From DYRB01 sp963845265 (GTDB lineage Bacteria; Pseudomonadota; Gammaproteobacteria; Chromatiales; Chromatiaceae), in contig CAWJRN010000009.1 of the NCBI GenBank assembly GCA_963845265.1, positions 248,001-312,000 of the forward strand: DNA of 64,000 nucleotides, written 5' to 3'. The notes below the pieces were generated by a model. The model did no database searches, had not been told where the DNA came from, and saw only the letters and a list, made by a program, of their open reading frames with translations. A program made the position numbers and the translations under genes. Of the stretch, positions 25,931 to 34,308 are shown in pieces (position 1 is the first letter of the stretch; each line of letters starts with the position of its first letter).

Positions 25931-25955
25931 GCATGGCCTTTTCTTTGGGCCATGC
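25931..25955 (+). terminator. Hairpin after algC
   Basis: An 8-bp stem gcatggcc/ggccatgc with a 9-base T-rich loop lies 5 bp after the algC stop. No T tract follows the stem, so termination is uncertain. Confidence 0.3.
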
Positions 25956-26059
25956 GCCCTTGACAATGGCAGAGCGTCCCGCCGCGCCGCGGGAACGCCG
26001 CATTCAGTATGGCCCTCTGGTGCGCGACGAACGACTTCCACGGTAGTTTAGGAGCTGCG

Positions 26060-26956
26060 ATGTCCCTGCAGAAAGCACGTGCCCACAAGATCGCCGATGT
26101 CCTCATCGAGGCGCTGCCGTATATTCAGCGTTTTCGCGGCAAGACCATGGTCATCAAGTATGGTGGCAATGCCATGGTAGACGATGCCCTGAAGCATGGA
26201 TTCGCGCGTGACGTGGTGCTCATGAAGCTGGTGGGCGTCAACCCAGTCATCGTGCATGGTGGCGGCCCCCAGATCGGTAGTCTCCTCGGCCGCTTGGGCA
26301 AGGACAGCGTCTTCGTCCAGGGCATGCGGGTGACCGATAGCGACACCATGGACGTGGTGGAGATGGTCCTGGGTGGGCTCGTCAACAAGGAGATCGTGAA
26401 TCTCCTGAATCAGCATGGCGGGGCGGCCGTGGGTCTCACCGGCAAGGATGGGGAATTGATTCGTGCCCGCAAGTTGATCCTGCGACGCGATGCCCCTGAG
26501 TTGTTGGAGCCCGAGATCATCGACCTCGGTCACGTCGGCGAGGTCCAGAGTATCGATGTTAGGGTGGTCAATCTGCTGGTACAGGGGGACTTCATCCCGG
26601 TTATTGCACCCATAGGCGTCGGTGAGGACGGGCGCTCCTACAACATCAACGCCGATCTGGTCGCCGGCAAGTTGGCGGAGGTCCTGCAAGCGGAAAAACT
26701 GCTTCTGCTGACCAACACCGCGGGTCTGCTGGACGCCCAAGGCGAGTTGATTTCGGACCTGGATGTCGGGCGTGTGGACGAACTGGTTCGACAGGGTGTG
26801 ATCCGCGGCGGCATGCTGCCCAAGATCCGCTGTGCGGTCGAGGCAGTCCAGGCCGGCGTGCGCACCGCGCATATCGTCGACGGGCGCGTGGAGCACGCGG
26901 TGATGCTGGACATGTTCACCGACGAGGGCGTAGGGACCATGATCCGGCGGCGCTGA
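26060..26956 (+). CDS. argB: Acetylglutamate kinase
   Basis: This enzyme phosphorylates N-acetyl-L-glutamate in arginine synthesis. It has 298 residues from ATG 26060, with GGAG upstream. Motifs are VIKYGGNAMVDD, VIVHGGGPQIG, LTGKDGELI, NADLVAGKLAEVL and the C-terminal AGVRTAHIVDGRVEHA. The IADVLIEALPYIQRF N-terminal helix is the type seen in arginine-feedback-sensitive enzymes. It follows algC, as in Pseudomonas. Confidence 0.96.
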   Translation: MSLQKARAHKIADVLIEALPYIQRFRGKTMVIKYGGNAMVDDALKHGFARDVVLMKLVGVNPVIVHGGGPQIGSLLGRLGKDSVFVQGMRVTDSDTMDVVEMVLGGLVNKEIVNLLNQHGGAAVGLTGKDGELIRARKLILRRDAPELLEPEIIDLGHVGEVQSIDVRVVNLLVQGDFIPVIAPIGVGEDGRSYNINADLVAGKLAEVLQAEKLLLLTNTAGLLDAQGELISDLDVGRVDELVRQGVIRGGMLPKIRCAVEAVQAGVRTAHIVDGRVEHAVMLDMFTDEGVGTMIRRR

Positions 26957-26996
26957 ACGGCGCCACGAGGACGGGGGGCGGGGACTTCTAGCTCGA

Positions 26997-27986
26997 TCAG
27001 CTGCCCGGACGGGTTCCCAGCGTCGCATCGCTGAAGCCGTCCAGGATGCTTTGTGCCTGCGTACTGGTGCAGGTGGTATCGGTGCCCGATTCCGGCATGC
27101 ATTGCGCATCCAGGAACAGTAAGGACCCCGGGCCCCGTTTGTCCTGGATGCGCGACAGGGTGAGACTGATGTCCTCGGGTTTCTCCGGTTGGGCCGTGAT
27201 GAGGATGTTGGGGCCAGCAGCCTGGATGGGGGTGTTGGCGTGTCGGCGCACGAAGGCGACGGCGCGTGCCCACAGCCGGTCGCAGGCGCCTGCATCCGCG
27301 CAGGGGACCAGATTCTTCAACGGCATCCCTGGCGCATCGTCCCGCGGCTCGGCGATCTCCGGCATGCCTTTGAGCTCGCGGAAGCGCTCCAGGTCGTTGG
27401 CAAAGCTGGCGCGGATTTCCTGCTTTTGTTGCTCACGTTCGACAATGGAAGCGTAGGACTCGCGGATGGCATTCTCCGCGTTGAGGATGCGGTCGCTCAA
27501 CTGCGCTGGGATGGGTTTGCCGGCGCGTTCGAGATCGGCGGCATCGGCCCGCAGTCCGCGCAGCCAATCGTGCTGACGGCGAATGTTGCTGCGGGTGACC
27601 AGCGCCATGACGTCGACAGCGGCAAGTTTCCCGTCGCGGGTCATAATTATGTCGTCCACGGACCTGAAGGTGCGCAGCAGCACCTGGTCCGCCGCCTCTT
27701 GTTGCTGTTTGGCGCGTTCCGCGGCCTCGCGCAGACGCTTGAGTTCTTCCTCTCGTTGCAGCTCTTCCGGCGGCTTCGCTGGAGAGGTTGTGCCGACCAC
27801 GATGCCCTTGTCACTCATCTCGGCGTGGCCCCGGTCGACCTGAGCCGGCGGCAGCCTGTCTGTGTAGTGCACCATGCCGGCTTCATCCACCCACCGATAG
27901 AGGCGTGCCTGAGCAGTCGTTGCGACTAAGGCGCCGACCAACAGCCAGGTCCAACGAAGACGCCGATGCGGGCTCATTGCGGCCAT
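26997..27986 (-). CDS. DUF4124 domain protein, exported, coiled coil
   Basis: The start is ATG 27984-27986 or 27975-27977. A signal peptide (LLVGALVATTAQA) precedes a DUF4124 domain of about 50 residues (LYRWVDEAGMVHYTDRLPP). A charged coiled coil follows (EELQREEELKRLREAAERAKQQQEA), then a C-terminal region of about 200 residues with four cysteines (VPCADAGACDRLW, DAQCMPES, TTCTS). DUF4124 proteins are common periplasmic proteins of unknown role. It lies downstream of pyrE on the same strand, with a 54-bp gap. Confidence 0.8.
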   Translation of the reverse strand: MAAMSPHRRLRWTWLLVGALVATTAQARLYRWVDEAGMVHYTDRLPPAQVDRGHAEMSDKGIVVGTTSPAKPPEELQREEELKRLREAAERAKQQQEAADQVLLRTFRSVDDIIMTRDGKLAAVDVMALVTRSNIRRQHDWLRGLRADAADLERAGKPIPAQLSDRILNAENAIRESYASIVEREQQKQEIRASFANDLERFRELKGMPEIAEPRDDAPGMPLKNLVPCADAGACDRLWARAVAFVRRHANTPIQAAGPNILITAQPEKPEDISLTLSRIQDKRGPGSLLFLDAQCMPESGTDTTCTSTQAQSILDGFSDATLGTRPGS

Positions 27987-28040
27987 GCAGGATCTCGGAT
28001 CGATGTAGTGTTGACGCCTTGGGCGTGTGAGGTTCAACAA

Positions 28041-28682
28041 TTAGACCCCATAGCGCGCGCGGTAGTCGCTGACGGCTTCAAGGTAGGGGTTCGGTTCGCT
28101 CCCCTCGCCGAGATACTCGACCAGATCATCGAGCGTTACGATGGCCAGCACCGGGATACCGAATTGGTCGCGGACTTCGTCCACCGCCGAGCGCTCGCCG
28201 TTACCGCGCTCCCGGCGATCCAGGGCGATGACTACCCCGGCCGCCTTGGCCCCGTGGGCCTCAATGATCTCCACGGACTCGCGAACGGAGGTCCCCGCGG
28301 TGATCACGTCGTCGAGGATGAGGACCCGCCCCGCCAAAGGGCTGCCGACGGTTTGGCCGCCCTCGCCGTGGTCCTTGGCCTCTTTGCGATTGAAGGCGTA
28401 GGGGAGGTCTAGTTGGTGTTGTTCGGCAAGGCTGATGCCGACCGCTGCTGCTAGCGGGATGCCCTTGTAGGCCGGGCCATAAAGCATATCGAACCCGATC
28501 TTGTGTGCAACGATCGCCTCGGCGTAATACCGCCCCAGCCGACCGAGGCTGGCCCCGGTGTTGAAGAGCCCGGCGTTGAAGAAATAAGGGCTCATGCGGC
28601 CGGACTTGAGTTTGAACTCCCCAAAACGCAATACCCCAGTGTCGAGGGCGAAGCGAAGGAAGCCGCGTTGGTAATCGAGCAT
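28041..28682 (-). CDS. pyrE: Orotate phosphoribosyltransferase
   Basis: This enzyme joins orotate and PRPP to orotidine 5'-phosphate in pyrimidine synthesis. Its 213 residues include the PRPP loop LILDDVITAGTSVRES, the LYGPAYKGIPLAAAVG lysine region and FNRKEAKDHGEGG, the flexible catalytic loop. The gene diverges from the TauE-like gene across about 184 bp. Confidence 0.96.
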   Translation of the reverse strand: MLDYQRGFLRFALDTGVLRFGEFKLKSGRMSPYFFNAGLFNTGASLGRLGRYYAEAIVAHKIGFDMLYGPAYKGIPLAAAVGISLAEQHQLDLPYAFNRKEAKDHGEGGQTVGSPLAGRVLILDDVITAGTSVRESVEIIEAHGAKAAGVVIALDRRERGNGERSAVDEVRDQFGIPVLAIVTLDDLVEYLGEGSEPNPYLEAVSDYRARYGV

Positions 28683-28866
28683 AGGGGCTAACCAGAGGCT
28701 ATGTTGGTGCTGATATCATACACGCACCTTTGTGGCCGTTGCCCGTCTGGGTAATCCCCGTATCGTCCGCCGTCCCTGGGGTCTCAGGTAGGTGCCGGTG
28801 CTGTGGTCATCGGCCGCAGTGGTGGCAAGGTGACCCCGTTTCTGACTTCCAAGTTAGGAGTTTCAT

Positions 28867-29553
28867 GTGGATGCCGGTGGCTCGCTGACGACCGCCTTTC
28901 TCGTCGGATTGCTCGGTGGCGTGCATTGCGTCGGGATGTGCGGTGGCATCGTGGGCACGCTGACGATGGGCCTGCCGCGCGCAGTCCGTGGCCACCTCGT
29001 TGCCCAGTTGCCCTTCCAGTTGGCCTACAACGCGGGACGGGTGGCCGGTTATACCCTGGCCGGCGCACTCATGGGGGGGCTCGGGTCCCTGCTCTTACAA
29101 GCGCTGCCCCTGCAGCAGGCCCAGCGCATCCTGTATGGGGTTGCTGCGCTGTTCATGCTGGCCATGGGTCTCTATCTTGGCGGCTGGTGGCGGGGGCTGG
29201 TCTGGTTGGAGCGCGTCGGTGGGCCGCTTTGGCGGCGGCTGGAGCCCCTGGGTCGTCGCCTGCTGCCCGTCAGTAGCCCCTGGCAGGCCCTGGGCCTAGG
29301 ACTGGTGTGGGCGTGGATCCCCTGCGGTCTGGTATATAGCGTCTTGATCTGGTGCGTATCCGCCGGCAGTGCGGCCAGAGGGGCTGCGCTCATGCTGGCC
29401 TTCGGTTTGGGCACCCTGCCCAATTTGCTTGGGATCTCGTTGTTGGCGGGGGCGGCGGCGCGCCTCGGTGAGGCGCTGTGGATGCGCCGCAGTGCCGGGC
29501 TCCTGGTGCTCGCCTTCGGCGTCTATGCGCTGTGGCAGTTGTTTGCCTTGTAA
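28867..29553 (+). CDS. TauE/SafE (COG2836) family membrane protein
   Basis: This is a 228-residue integral membrane protein with six or seven helices, starting at GTG 28867 with TTAGGAG upstream. TM1 carries the family motif GGVHCVGMCGGIVG, whose His, Cys and Met could bind a metal. A second signature is WAWIPCGLVYSVLIW. COG2836 members are annotated as sulfite exporter-like and often sit near cytochrome oxidase assembly genes. No substrate can be named from the sequence. Confidence 0.8.
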   Translation: MDAGGSLTTAFLVGLLGGVHCVGMCGGIVGTLTMGLPRAVRGHLVAQLPFQLAYNAGRVAGYTLAGALMGGLGSLLLQALPLQQAQRILYGVAALFMLAMGLYLGGWWRGLVWLERVGGPLWRRLEPLGRRLLPVSSPWQALGLGLVWAWIPCGLVYSVLIWCVSAGSAARGAALMLAFGLGTLPNLLGISLLAGAAARLGEALWMRRSAGLLVLAFGVYALWQLFAL

Positions 29554-29616
29554 TGGCATGGGCCCAAGGACCCCTGGTTGGCGGCTAGTACAGGCGCGCC
29601 TCTGGACCGAGCATCT

Positions 29617-29725
29617 GTAGGGTGGATAAAGCGCGTGACACTGCGCAGGGAGTTTGCTGGGCTGTCCGTCCGCGCTGCATCCACCGGCTTGCCTTCGGTG
29701 GATGCGCTTCGCTTATCCACCCTAC
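29617..29725. repeat. Palindromic repeat element, 13-bp inverted ends
   Basis: The ends gtagggtggataa (29617-29629) and ttatccaccctac (29713-29725) are perfect inverted copies. Inside is a gcatccaccg...cggtggatgc hairpin around 29676-29707. Elements of the gtagggtgg...ccaccctac form are widespread intergenic repeats in proteobacteria. It lies 64 bp after the TauE-like gene and 33 bp before the end of the DUF4426 gene. Confidence 0.65.
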
Positions 29726-29757
29726 CGATGTCGAGGTAGGGCTTGCGCGCGACGGCA

Positions 29758-30204
29758 CTAATTGGTGAAGAATTGCTGGCTGGTGCGAGCCTGGATTGTC
29801 TTGGATGTCCCCTCCGGGGTGACCTCGATGGCGAAGTTGAGCGTCTCTTGATCCTGTACCGGGAACTCGCCGATGTAGTAGATCGCATCCTGCTCCCTGA
29901 GTTCGCGCATGGGTACCCGCATCTTCTGCCCCGTCTGACTGGCGGCATTGACCTCGACGCGCGCAGCAGTCGGTACGCCGGTAGTCCCGGGCTTCTCCTG
30001 GATCAGGCTGACATTGAGGACCCCGCGCTGCTTGCTGCGCTGGATGCCGTAGCTGTTGGCGACAGCCGGGTCGAGCGTATCTGCCGTGAAGGCGTTGTGG
30101 TGCACGACATAGCCGTCGGCGACGGTGCTGTTTTCGGCGTATGCCGTCCCGGCGGCGACTAGGCTGCCGGTCAGGAGCCAGGGGGCAAGGGCTTGCATTT
30201 TCAT
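29758..30204 (-). CDS. DUF4426 exported protein
   Basis: This protein has 148 residues. ATG 30202-30204 (MKMQALAPWLL) has GGAGAGG nine bases upstream and is favoured over earlier ATGs. A signal peptide ends at ATAYAEN-like GTAYAEN. The DUF4426 motifs are YVVHHNAFTADTLDPAVA, YGIQRSKQRGVLNVS, ELREQDAIYYIGEFPV and the terminal QQFFTN. It is probably periplasmic with unknown function. In Pseudomonas the homologue sits next to metW and rdgB; here rdgB is about 5 kb away on the same strand. Confidence 0.85.
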   Translation of the reverse strand: MKMQALAPWLLTGSLVAAGTAYAENSTVADGYVVHHNAFTADTLDPAVANSYGIQRSKQRGVLNVSLIQEKPGTTGVPTAARVEVNAASQTGQKMRVPMRELREQDAIYYIGEFPVQDQETLNFAIEVTPEGTSKTIQARTSQQFFTN

Positions 30205-30256
30205 GGTCTTCATCCTCTCCATTATTTGAAATCGTACGCTGGGATACCTAGCCGAA

Positions 30257-30407
30257 AGACTGGGCAAGTATTCCCGTAGGATGGGTAGAGCGCAGCGAAA
30301 CCCATCGTTGGCAGGCACCTAAGCCGTTGATTGCTGGGTTTCGCTGCGCTCAACCTAGCCTTCGGATCGGGCGTGAGACCGGCCCCAGACGAATACTTGC
30401 CCAGTCT
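30257..30407. repeat. Nested palindromic element (MITE-like)
   Basis: The outer arms agactgggcaagtatt (30257-30272) and its exact complement (30392-30407) enclose a second perfect 17-bp inverted pair, gagcgcagcgaaaccca (30288-30304), with complement at 30335-30351. No gene is present. It occupies the gap between the DUF4426 gene and the end of the dynamin-like gene. Confidence 0.65.
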
Positions 30408-30483
30408 CCGAGCGCCGTGGCTAGAGTACACCATGGAAGTCCTGAATCGAGCTGGGTGGCGACCACTATGCGGGGCCGTGGAC

Positions 30484-32415
30484 TCAGGCGCCTTGGGTAC
30501 TAGTCCCGGCGCCGAGTTCGGGGACAGGCGTCTGGCGGAGGCTGTTGGAGATGTTGCGCAGATCGGTCAGGCGCCTGGCCAAGCCCGCATACTTGACGTT
30601 GGCCGCGTCGAGGTGGCGGGTAGCGTCGTCCTTGGAGCGACCGAGCCGCTGCAGCTGCTCGCGGCGCCGCGCTAGGCCCAATTCATGCTCCCGAATGTAT
30701 TCTGCAAGGGGTCGCAGCGCGTCTCGCAGCCAGGTGTCGAAGGCCGCCCGCAGTTGGTCGAACACGACCTTGGCGCGGCTGACGAGTTCGTCGTGGAAGC
30801 GCTTGATGACGACGCCATGCTCCACCAGCGCTAGGCCTGGGTTCCGGCGGAAGGCTTCGACCTCCCCCTGGATGAGTTCGATCTCGATCCGGAACTTCGC
30901 GGGTACAAAGACTTTTGGGGCCGTCAGCTCGCAGTCGAAGTTGCGCTGAAATGCCTCGTAGATCTCGTGTACCAGTTTGCGAATGCGTGTGCTCTCCGTT
31001 GCGATGGTCTGCATCGCATGGCGCAGTTCGTCAAACAGGCCCTTCATGGCCACGGTCACGCCGGCGGTCGTCCAACTGTGCAGCATGTTCGCGTCGGCTT
31101 TAGCGATGAGGGCCTCAATGTAGTTGCGGTCGAGGATATCGCGGCAGTGCTTGGTCTGGTCAATCAACGAGCGCCGGCTGGCGCGCAAGAGTTGCACGCC
31201 GCGCAGATGGAGCTCCTGTGCGTGACGGGTCTTGTCCAGCATCAGGTCGATGCGGTCGTCGCACTTTTCCAGATAGTCCTCGATCTTCGTCAGGTTTGTC
31301 CTGGCCCGCTGGATCCGAGCGTTCAGGTGTGCCCGATTGTGTTCCAAGATCTTGCCGAGCCCTGCGTCGAGATTGGCCCTATGGGCCCTGGTTCCCGCAC
31401 TCAGTAGCCGGGTACCGATGTCGGCCCCTAATGCCTCGATCCCGGTGCGGTGCAGTAAACCCTGATCCCCTCGATCCCGTGCAGCCATCGCCTGGGTGGC
31501 CGATACGGGGAAGACCTGTTCGAGCTCCAAACCCAGGGCTGATGCTGTGGCCGTCCGGCAGAGCTCTATCTTTTCGGCGCCGCCGACGTCGTCGTTCTGT
31601 ACCCACAGGCGGTCGACCTTGTTCAGGGCGACCACGATGCCCGACCGCCCCGCGCTGCCCAGGGCCCTAAATCGTTGCCGCCATTGCTCAATCTTTCCGC
31701 CGTCGAGGTTCTGGTCGACCGCGAGGACGCAGACGACTACCTGGGCCTGGGCCAGGATGTCGGAGGTAATCTCAGCTGTCGTCGGCACCGGAATGTTCAG
31801 GACCCTGAGGTCAAGTCGCCAGCTCGGGCAGGGGAGGTTGGCGACCGCGTAGCGCCATCGCGGGCCCTCGACCTGGCCGATGTTCGGCCTAACCGGCGAT
31901 GCCAGGCCGAGGGCCTGCGCCTCGGCGGGCGCGAGCTTCCTGGTCAGGGTGACCTCGTGCATTTGGATTGCCGTCTGCACCGGGTCTCGGACGTCGAGCG
32001 GGCGATGGACCCAGCGGGACTCAGCGCTGCGCAGCGTGGAGAGCGGGAGCCCCAGGCGAAGGGTCTCTATGGGCAGCAGGTGCAGGGACGCCTGTTCGAG
32101 TTCCTCGTCCCAGTACAGCTCCATCGGGCAGGTATTGTTGCGGTCGGCGTAGCTGGGGATCAGGTCGCCCTCGATGTCGTGGAGGAACAGGGCATTGATC
32201 AAAGACGATTTGCTACCCTCCGTCTCTGCCAGGAAGGCGATCGCGAGCCGTTCGGATGGGAGGGCCGCGAGCGCGGCGTCGATAATGGCGCGACTCTCAT
32301 CTGTGGCACGATAGTTGTCCGTCAGCCATCCGTCGAGGTCTTTGAGGCCACGTGCAACACGGGTGTGCCATTGCCGAAAGGCGCTCAGGTGCTCCTGTAG
32401 GGTAGGTTGCTGCAT
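30484..32415 (-). CDS. Dynamin-family GTPase-like protein with degenerate G1 and G3 motifs
   Basis: This is a 643-residue cytoplasmic protein. The GTPase domain (about 50-310) keeps G4 (VALNKVDRLW). The P-loop, however, reads LAETEGSKSSLINAL, where family members have GxxxxGKS, and the G3 DTPG is replaced by LNIPVPT. Nucleotide hydrolysis may therefore be lost or altered. The C-terminal half (340-640) is helical and coiled coil (ARTNLTKIEDYLEKCDDRIDLML; LGLARRREQLQRLGRSKDDA), as in bacterial dynamin-like proteins acting on membranes. It lies upstream of DUF4426 and downstream of yggU on the same strand, with gaps above 100 bp. Its role is unknown. Confidence 0.75.
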   Translation of the reverse strand: MQQPTLQEHLSAFRQWHTRVARGLKDLDGWLTDNYRATDESRAIIDAALAALPSERLAIAFLAETEGSKSSLINALFLHDIEGDLIPSYADRNNTCPMELYWDEELEQASLHLLPIETLRLGLPLSTLRSAESRWVHRPLDVRDPVQTAIQMHEVTLTRKLAPAEAQALGLASPVRPNIGQVEGPRWRYAVANLPCPSWRLDLRVLNIPVPTTAEITSDILAQAQVVVCVLAVDQNLDGGKIEQWRQRFRALGSAGRSGIVVALNKVDRLWVQNDDVGGAEKIELCRTATASALGLELEQVFPVSATQAMAARDRGDQGLLHRTGIEALGADIGTRLLSAGTRAHRANLDAGLGKILEHNRAHLNARIQRARTNLTKIEDYLEKCDDRIDLMLDKTRHAQELHLRGVQLLRASRRSLIDQTKHCRDILDRNYIEALIAKADANMLHSWTTAGVTVAMKGLFDELRHAMQTIATESTRIRKLVHEIYEAFQRNFDCELTAPKVFVPAKFRIEIELIQGEVEAFRRNPGLALVEHGVVIKRFHDELVSRAKVVFDQLRAAFDTWLRDALRPLAEYIREHELGLARRREQLQRLGRSKDDATRHLDAANVKYAGLARRLTDLRNISNSLRQTPVPELGAGTSTQGA

Positions 32416-32543
32416 GAGTTGGCGTGGCTAGGGTGTTGTGGATTCGGGCATTTTCACTTGGGTGGCGAGGATATCGTCATGCCCGGCTGCGTCACAATCG
32501 CGCAGTCGAATTCGTGCGCCAATGCCGTTTTCTCGCGGCGTGC

Positions 32544-32831
32544 TCAAGGTGGCGCAATCCCATCCGGCAGCCGCGTGGGTTCGTCGATGCGCAGTCGCTT
32601 GGAGCGATTCTGCGCGCCCGCCAGCAGGGTGACGCGGGTCCGCGGTACCCCGCAGCTGTCGGCCAGGAAGCGGATCAGGTTGGCGTTGGCCTTGCCGTCT
32701 ACCGGTGGGGCCGTGATACGCACCTTGCGTGCCTCGCCCAGGACCTCGCCGAGTTCGTCGCGGCGCGCCCGTGGTTGTACCCGCAGGTTGAGTATCAGGT
32801 CGCGGCCCTCCCAGTGGTACCAGCCGGACAA
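32544..32831 (-). CDS. yggU: DUF167 family protein YggU
   Basis: This is a 95-residue protein with the DUF167 core: LNLRVQPRARRDEL, VRITAPPVDGKANANLIRFLA and VTLLAGAQNRSKRLRI. The start appears to be TTG 32829-32831, 10 bp after the yggT stop. The function is unknown, but the position after proC-yggT is conserved in gammaproteobacteria. Confidence 0.9.
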   Translation of the reverse strand: MSGWYHWEGRDLILNLRVQPRARRDELGEVLGEARKVRITAPPVDGKANANLIRFLADSCGVPRTRVTLLAGAQNRSKRLRIDEPTRLPDGIAPP

Positions 32832-32841
32832 GTCCAGTGCC

Positions 32842-33411
32842 TCAGAAGGGGCTTCCGGTCAAGGCGTTGAGCGGCGGCACCAGTAGCATGTCGAGGACCA
32901 CCAGACCGATCATCACCGCCATGGGCGAGAGGTCCAGGCCGCTGATCGGCGGGACCCAACGCCGTGCCGGGTCGAGTAGGGGCGAGGTAAGCCGATCGAG
33001 CAAGCCGATGGCCGGGTTGTAGGGGTCTGGGTTGACCCAGCTTAGGATCACGCGGATCACGACCGCGAATAGGAAGATGTTGATGAATAGGGTGACCAGG
33101 GCGGGGATCGCCCAAAAGATCGCGCCCAGCGGATTGCCGAAACCGGCGATCAGGGCGACGGTGGCCAACTCCAGTGCCTTGACCAGCCAGGCCAGCACCA
33201 GAGAGGCGAGGTCCAGCCCGGCGTAGCTCGGGACCACCTGGCGCAGTGGTCGCAGTACCGGGGTGGTGACCCGGACGATGAACTGGGACATCGGGTTGTA
33301 GAAGTCCGCCCGCACCCATTGCAGCAAGAAGCGCAATGCGACGATGGCCGCGTAGAGCCCGAACAGGGTCTGAATCAGGAAGACGATGGGGTTTGCGAGA
33401 TAGCCGCTCAT
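32842..33411 (-). CDS. yggT: YggT family membrane protein
   Basis: This protein has 189 residues from ATG 33409-33411, with two copies of the YGGT unit, each with a helix pair and an RxxxPxLxPxR-like phrase (LRFLLQWVRADFYNPMSQF, VTTPVLRPLRQVVP; ILSWVNPDPYNPAIG, SPLLDPARRWVP). It is an inner-membrane protein of unknown role, linked in some bacteria to osmotic tolerance or cell shape. The start overlaps the proC stop by 4 bp. Confidence 0.93.
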   Translation of the reverse strand: MSGYLANPIVFLIQTLFGLYAAIVALRFLLQWVRADFYNPMSQFIVRVTTPVLRPLRQVVPSYAGLDLASLVLAWLVKALELATVALIAGFGNPLGAIFWAIPALVTLFINIFLFAVVIRVILSWVNPDPYNPAIGLLDRLTSPLLDPARRWVPPISGLDLSPMAVMIGLVVLDMLLVPPLNALTGSPF

Positions 33412-34238
33412 GGTTTCTCCGCCAGCATGCGTGACAGCTCCGTGGCGCGGGTGCGTGCCGCCGCAATCGCCTGCTCCACCAAGGGGCCGAAGCCGCCTTC
33501 GGCGAGGACCGTCAGGGCGCGCTCGGTGGTCCCGCCGGGGGAGGTGACACGCTCGCGCAGGCGCTCCGGCGGGTCGTCGCTCTCGATGGCCATGCGGGCC
33601 GCACCCAGGGCGGTCTGGATGGTCAGCAGGCGGGCGTCCTCGGGGTCGAGCCCGAGGTCGATGCCGGCCTGCTCCATGGCCTCCATGAGCCGGAAGAAGT
33701 AGGCGGGCCCGCTGCCGGACACCGCCGTGGCAACGTCGATCAGCGCCTCGTCTGCCACCCAGCGGGCCAGGCCGCAGGCGCGCATGATGGTCTCGGCGCG
33801 GTTGCGCTGGTCGCCGTCCACCTCGGGCGATGCATGCATGGCGATGGCCCCGGACTGGATCATGGCCGGGGTGTTGGGCATGGTGCGCACCACCGCCACC
33901 GGCTGTCCGATCCATGCCTGGAGGCTGGCCTCCGTGACCCCGGCCATGATGGAGATCAGCAGGGTGCCCTGCCCGGCGATGGCAGAGCCGATCTCGCCGC
34001 AAACCTGGCGGGCCACCTGGGGTTTCACGCAAAGTACCGCAGTCTGAGCCCCCACAAGGGCCTCGATGGTGTCGGCGCAGGTGTGCACGCCGAAGCGTTC
34101 CGCCAGGGCCCGGCGTTTGTTCTGGTCGGGCTCGCTGACGGTCAGGGTCTTGGGGTCGTAGCCGTCGGCGATCAGGCCGCCGATCAGACTGGAGGCCATG
34201 TTGCCGCCGCCGATGAAGGTAATACGTTCTGGTGTCAT
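33408..34238 (-). CDS. proC: Pyrroline-5-carboxylate reductase
   Basis: This is the last enzyme of proline synthesis, NAD(P)H-dependent. It has 276 residues from ATG 34236-34238; the open frame extends upstream but begins properly with MTPERITFIGGGNMASSLIGGL (Rossmann motif). Later motifs are CVKPQVARQV, MPNTPAMIQSGA, AVSGSGPAYFFRLMEAM and the signature-region VTSPGGTTERAL. It lies in the conserved yggS-proC-yggT-yggU string. Confidence 0.96.
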   Translation of the reverse strand: MTPERITFIGGGNMASSLIGGLIADGYDPKTLTVSEPDQNKRRALAERFGVHTCADTIEALVGAQTAVLCVKPQVARQVCGEIGSAIAGQGTLLISIMAGVTEASLQAWIGQPVAVVRTMPNTPAMIQSGAIAMHASPEVDGDQRNRAETIMRACGLARWVADEALIDVATAVSGSGPAYFFRLMEAMEQAGIDLGLDPEDARLLTIQTALGAARMAIESDDPPERLRERVTSPGGTTERALTVLAEGGFGPLVEQAIAAARTRATELSRMLAEKP

Positions 34239-34308
34239 GGCTCGGTCGTTGCCTTGGGGTCGTGGTTGATCTCGGGGAGGGCGTCTAGCTCGACCGCCTG
34301 GCCCGGGA

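Noticed and set aside
26048..27295. 415-codon minus-strand frame antisense to argB
   Set aside because: The argB product on the plus strand is unmistakable, so the antisense frame is compositional.
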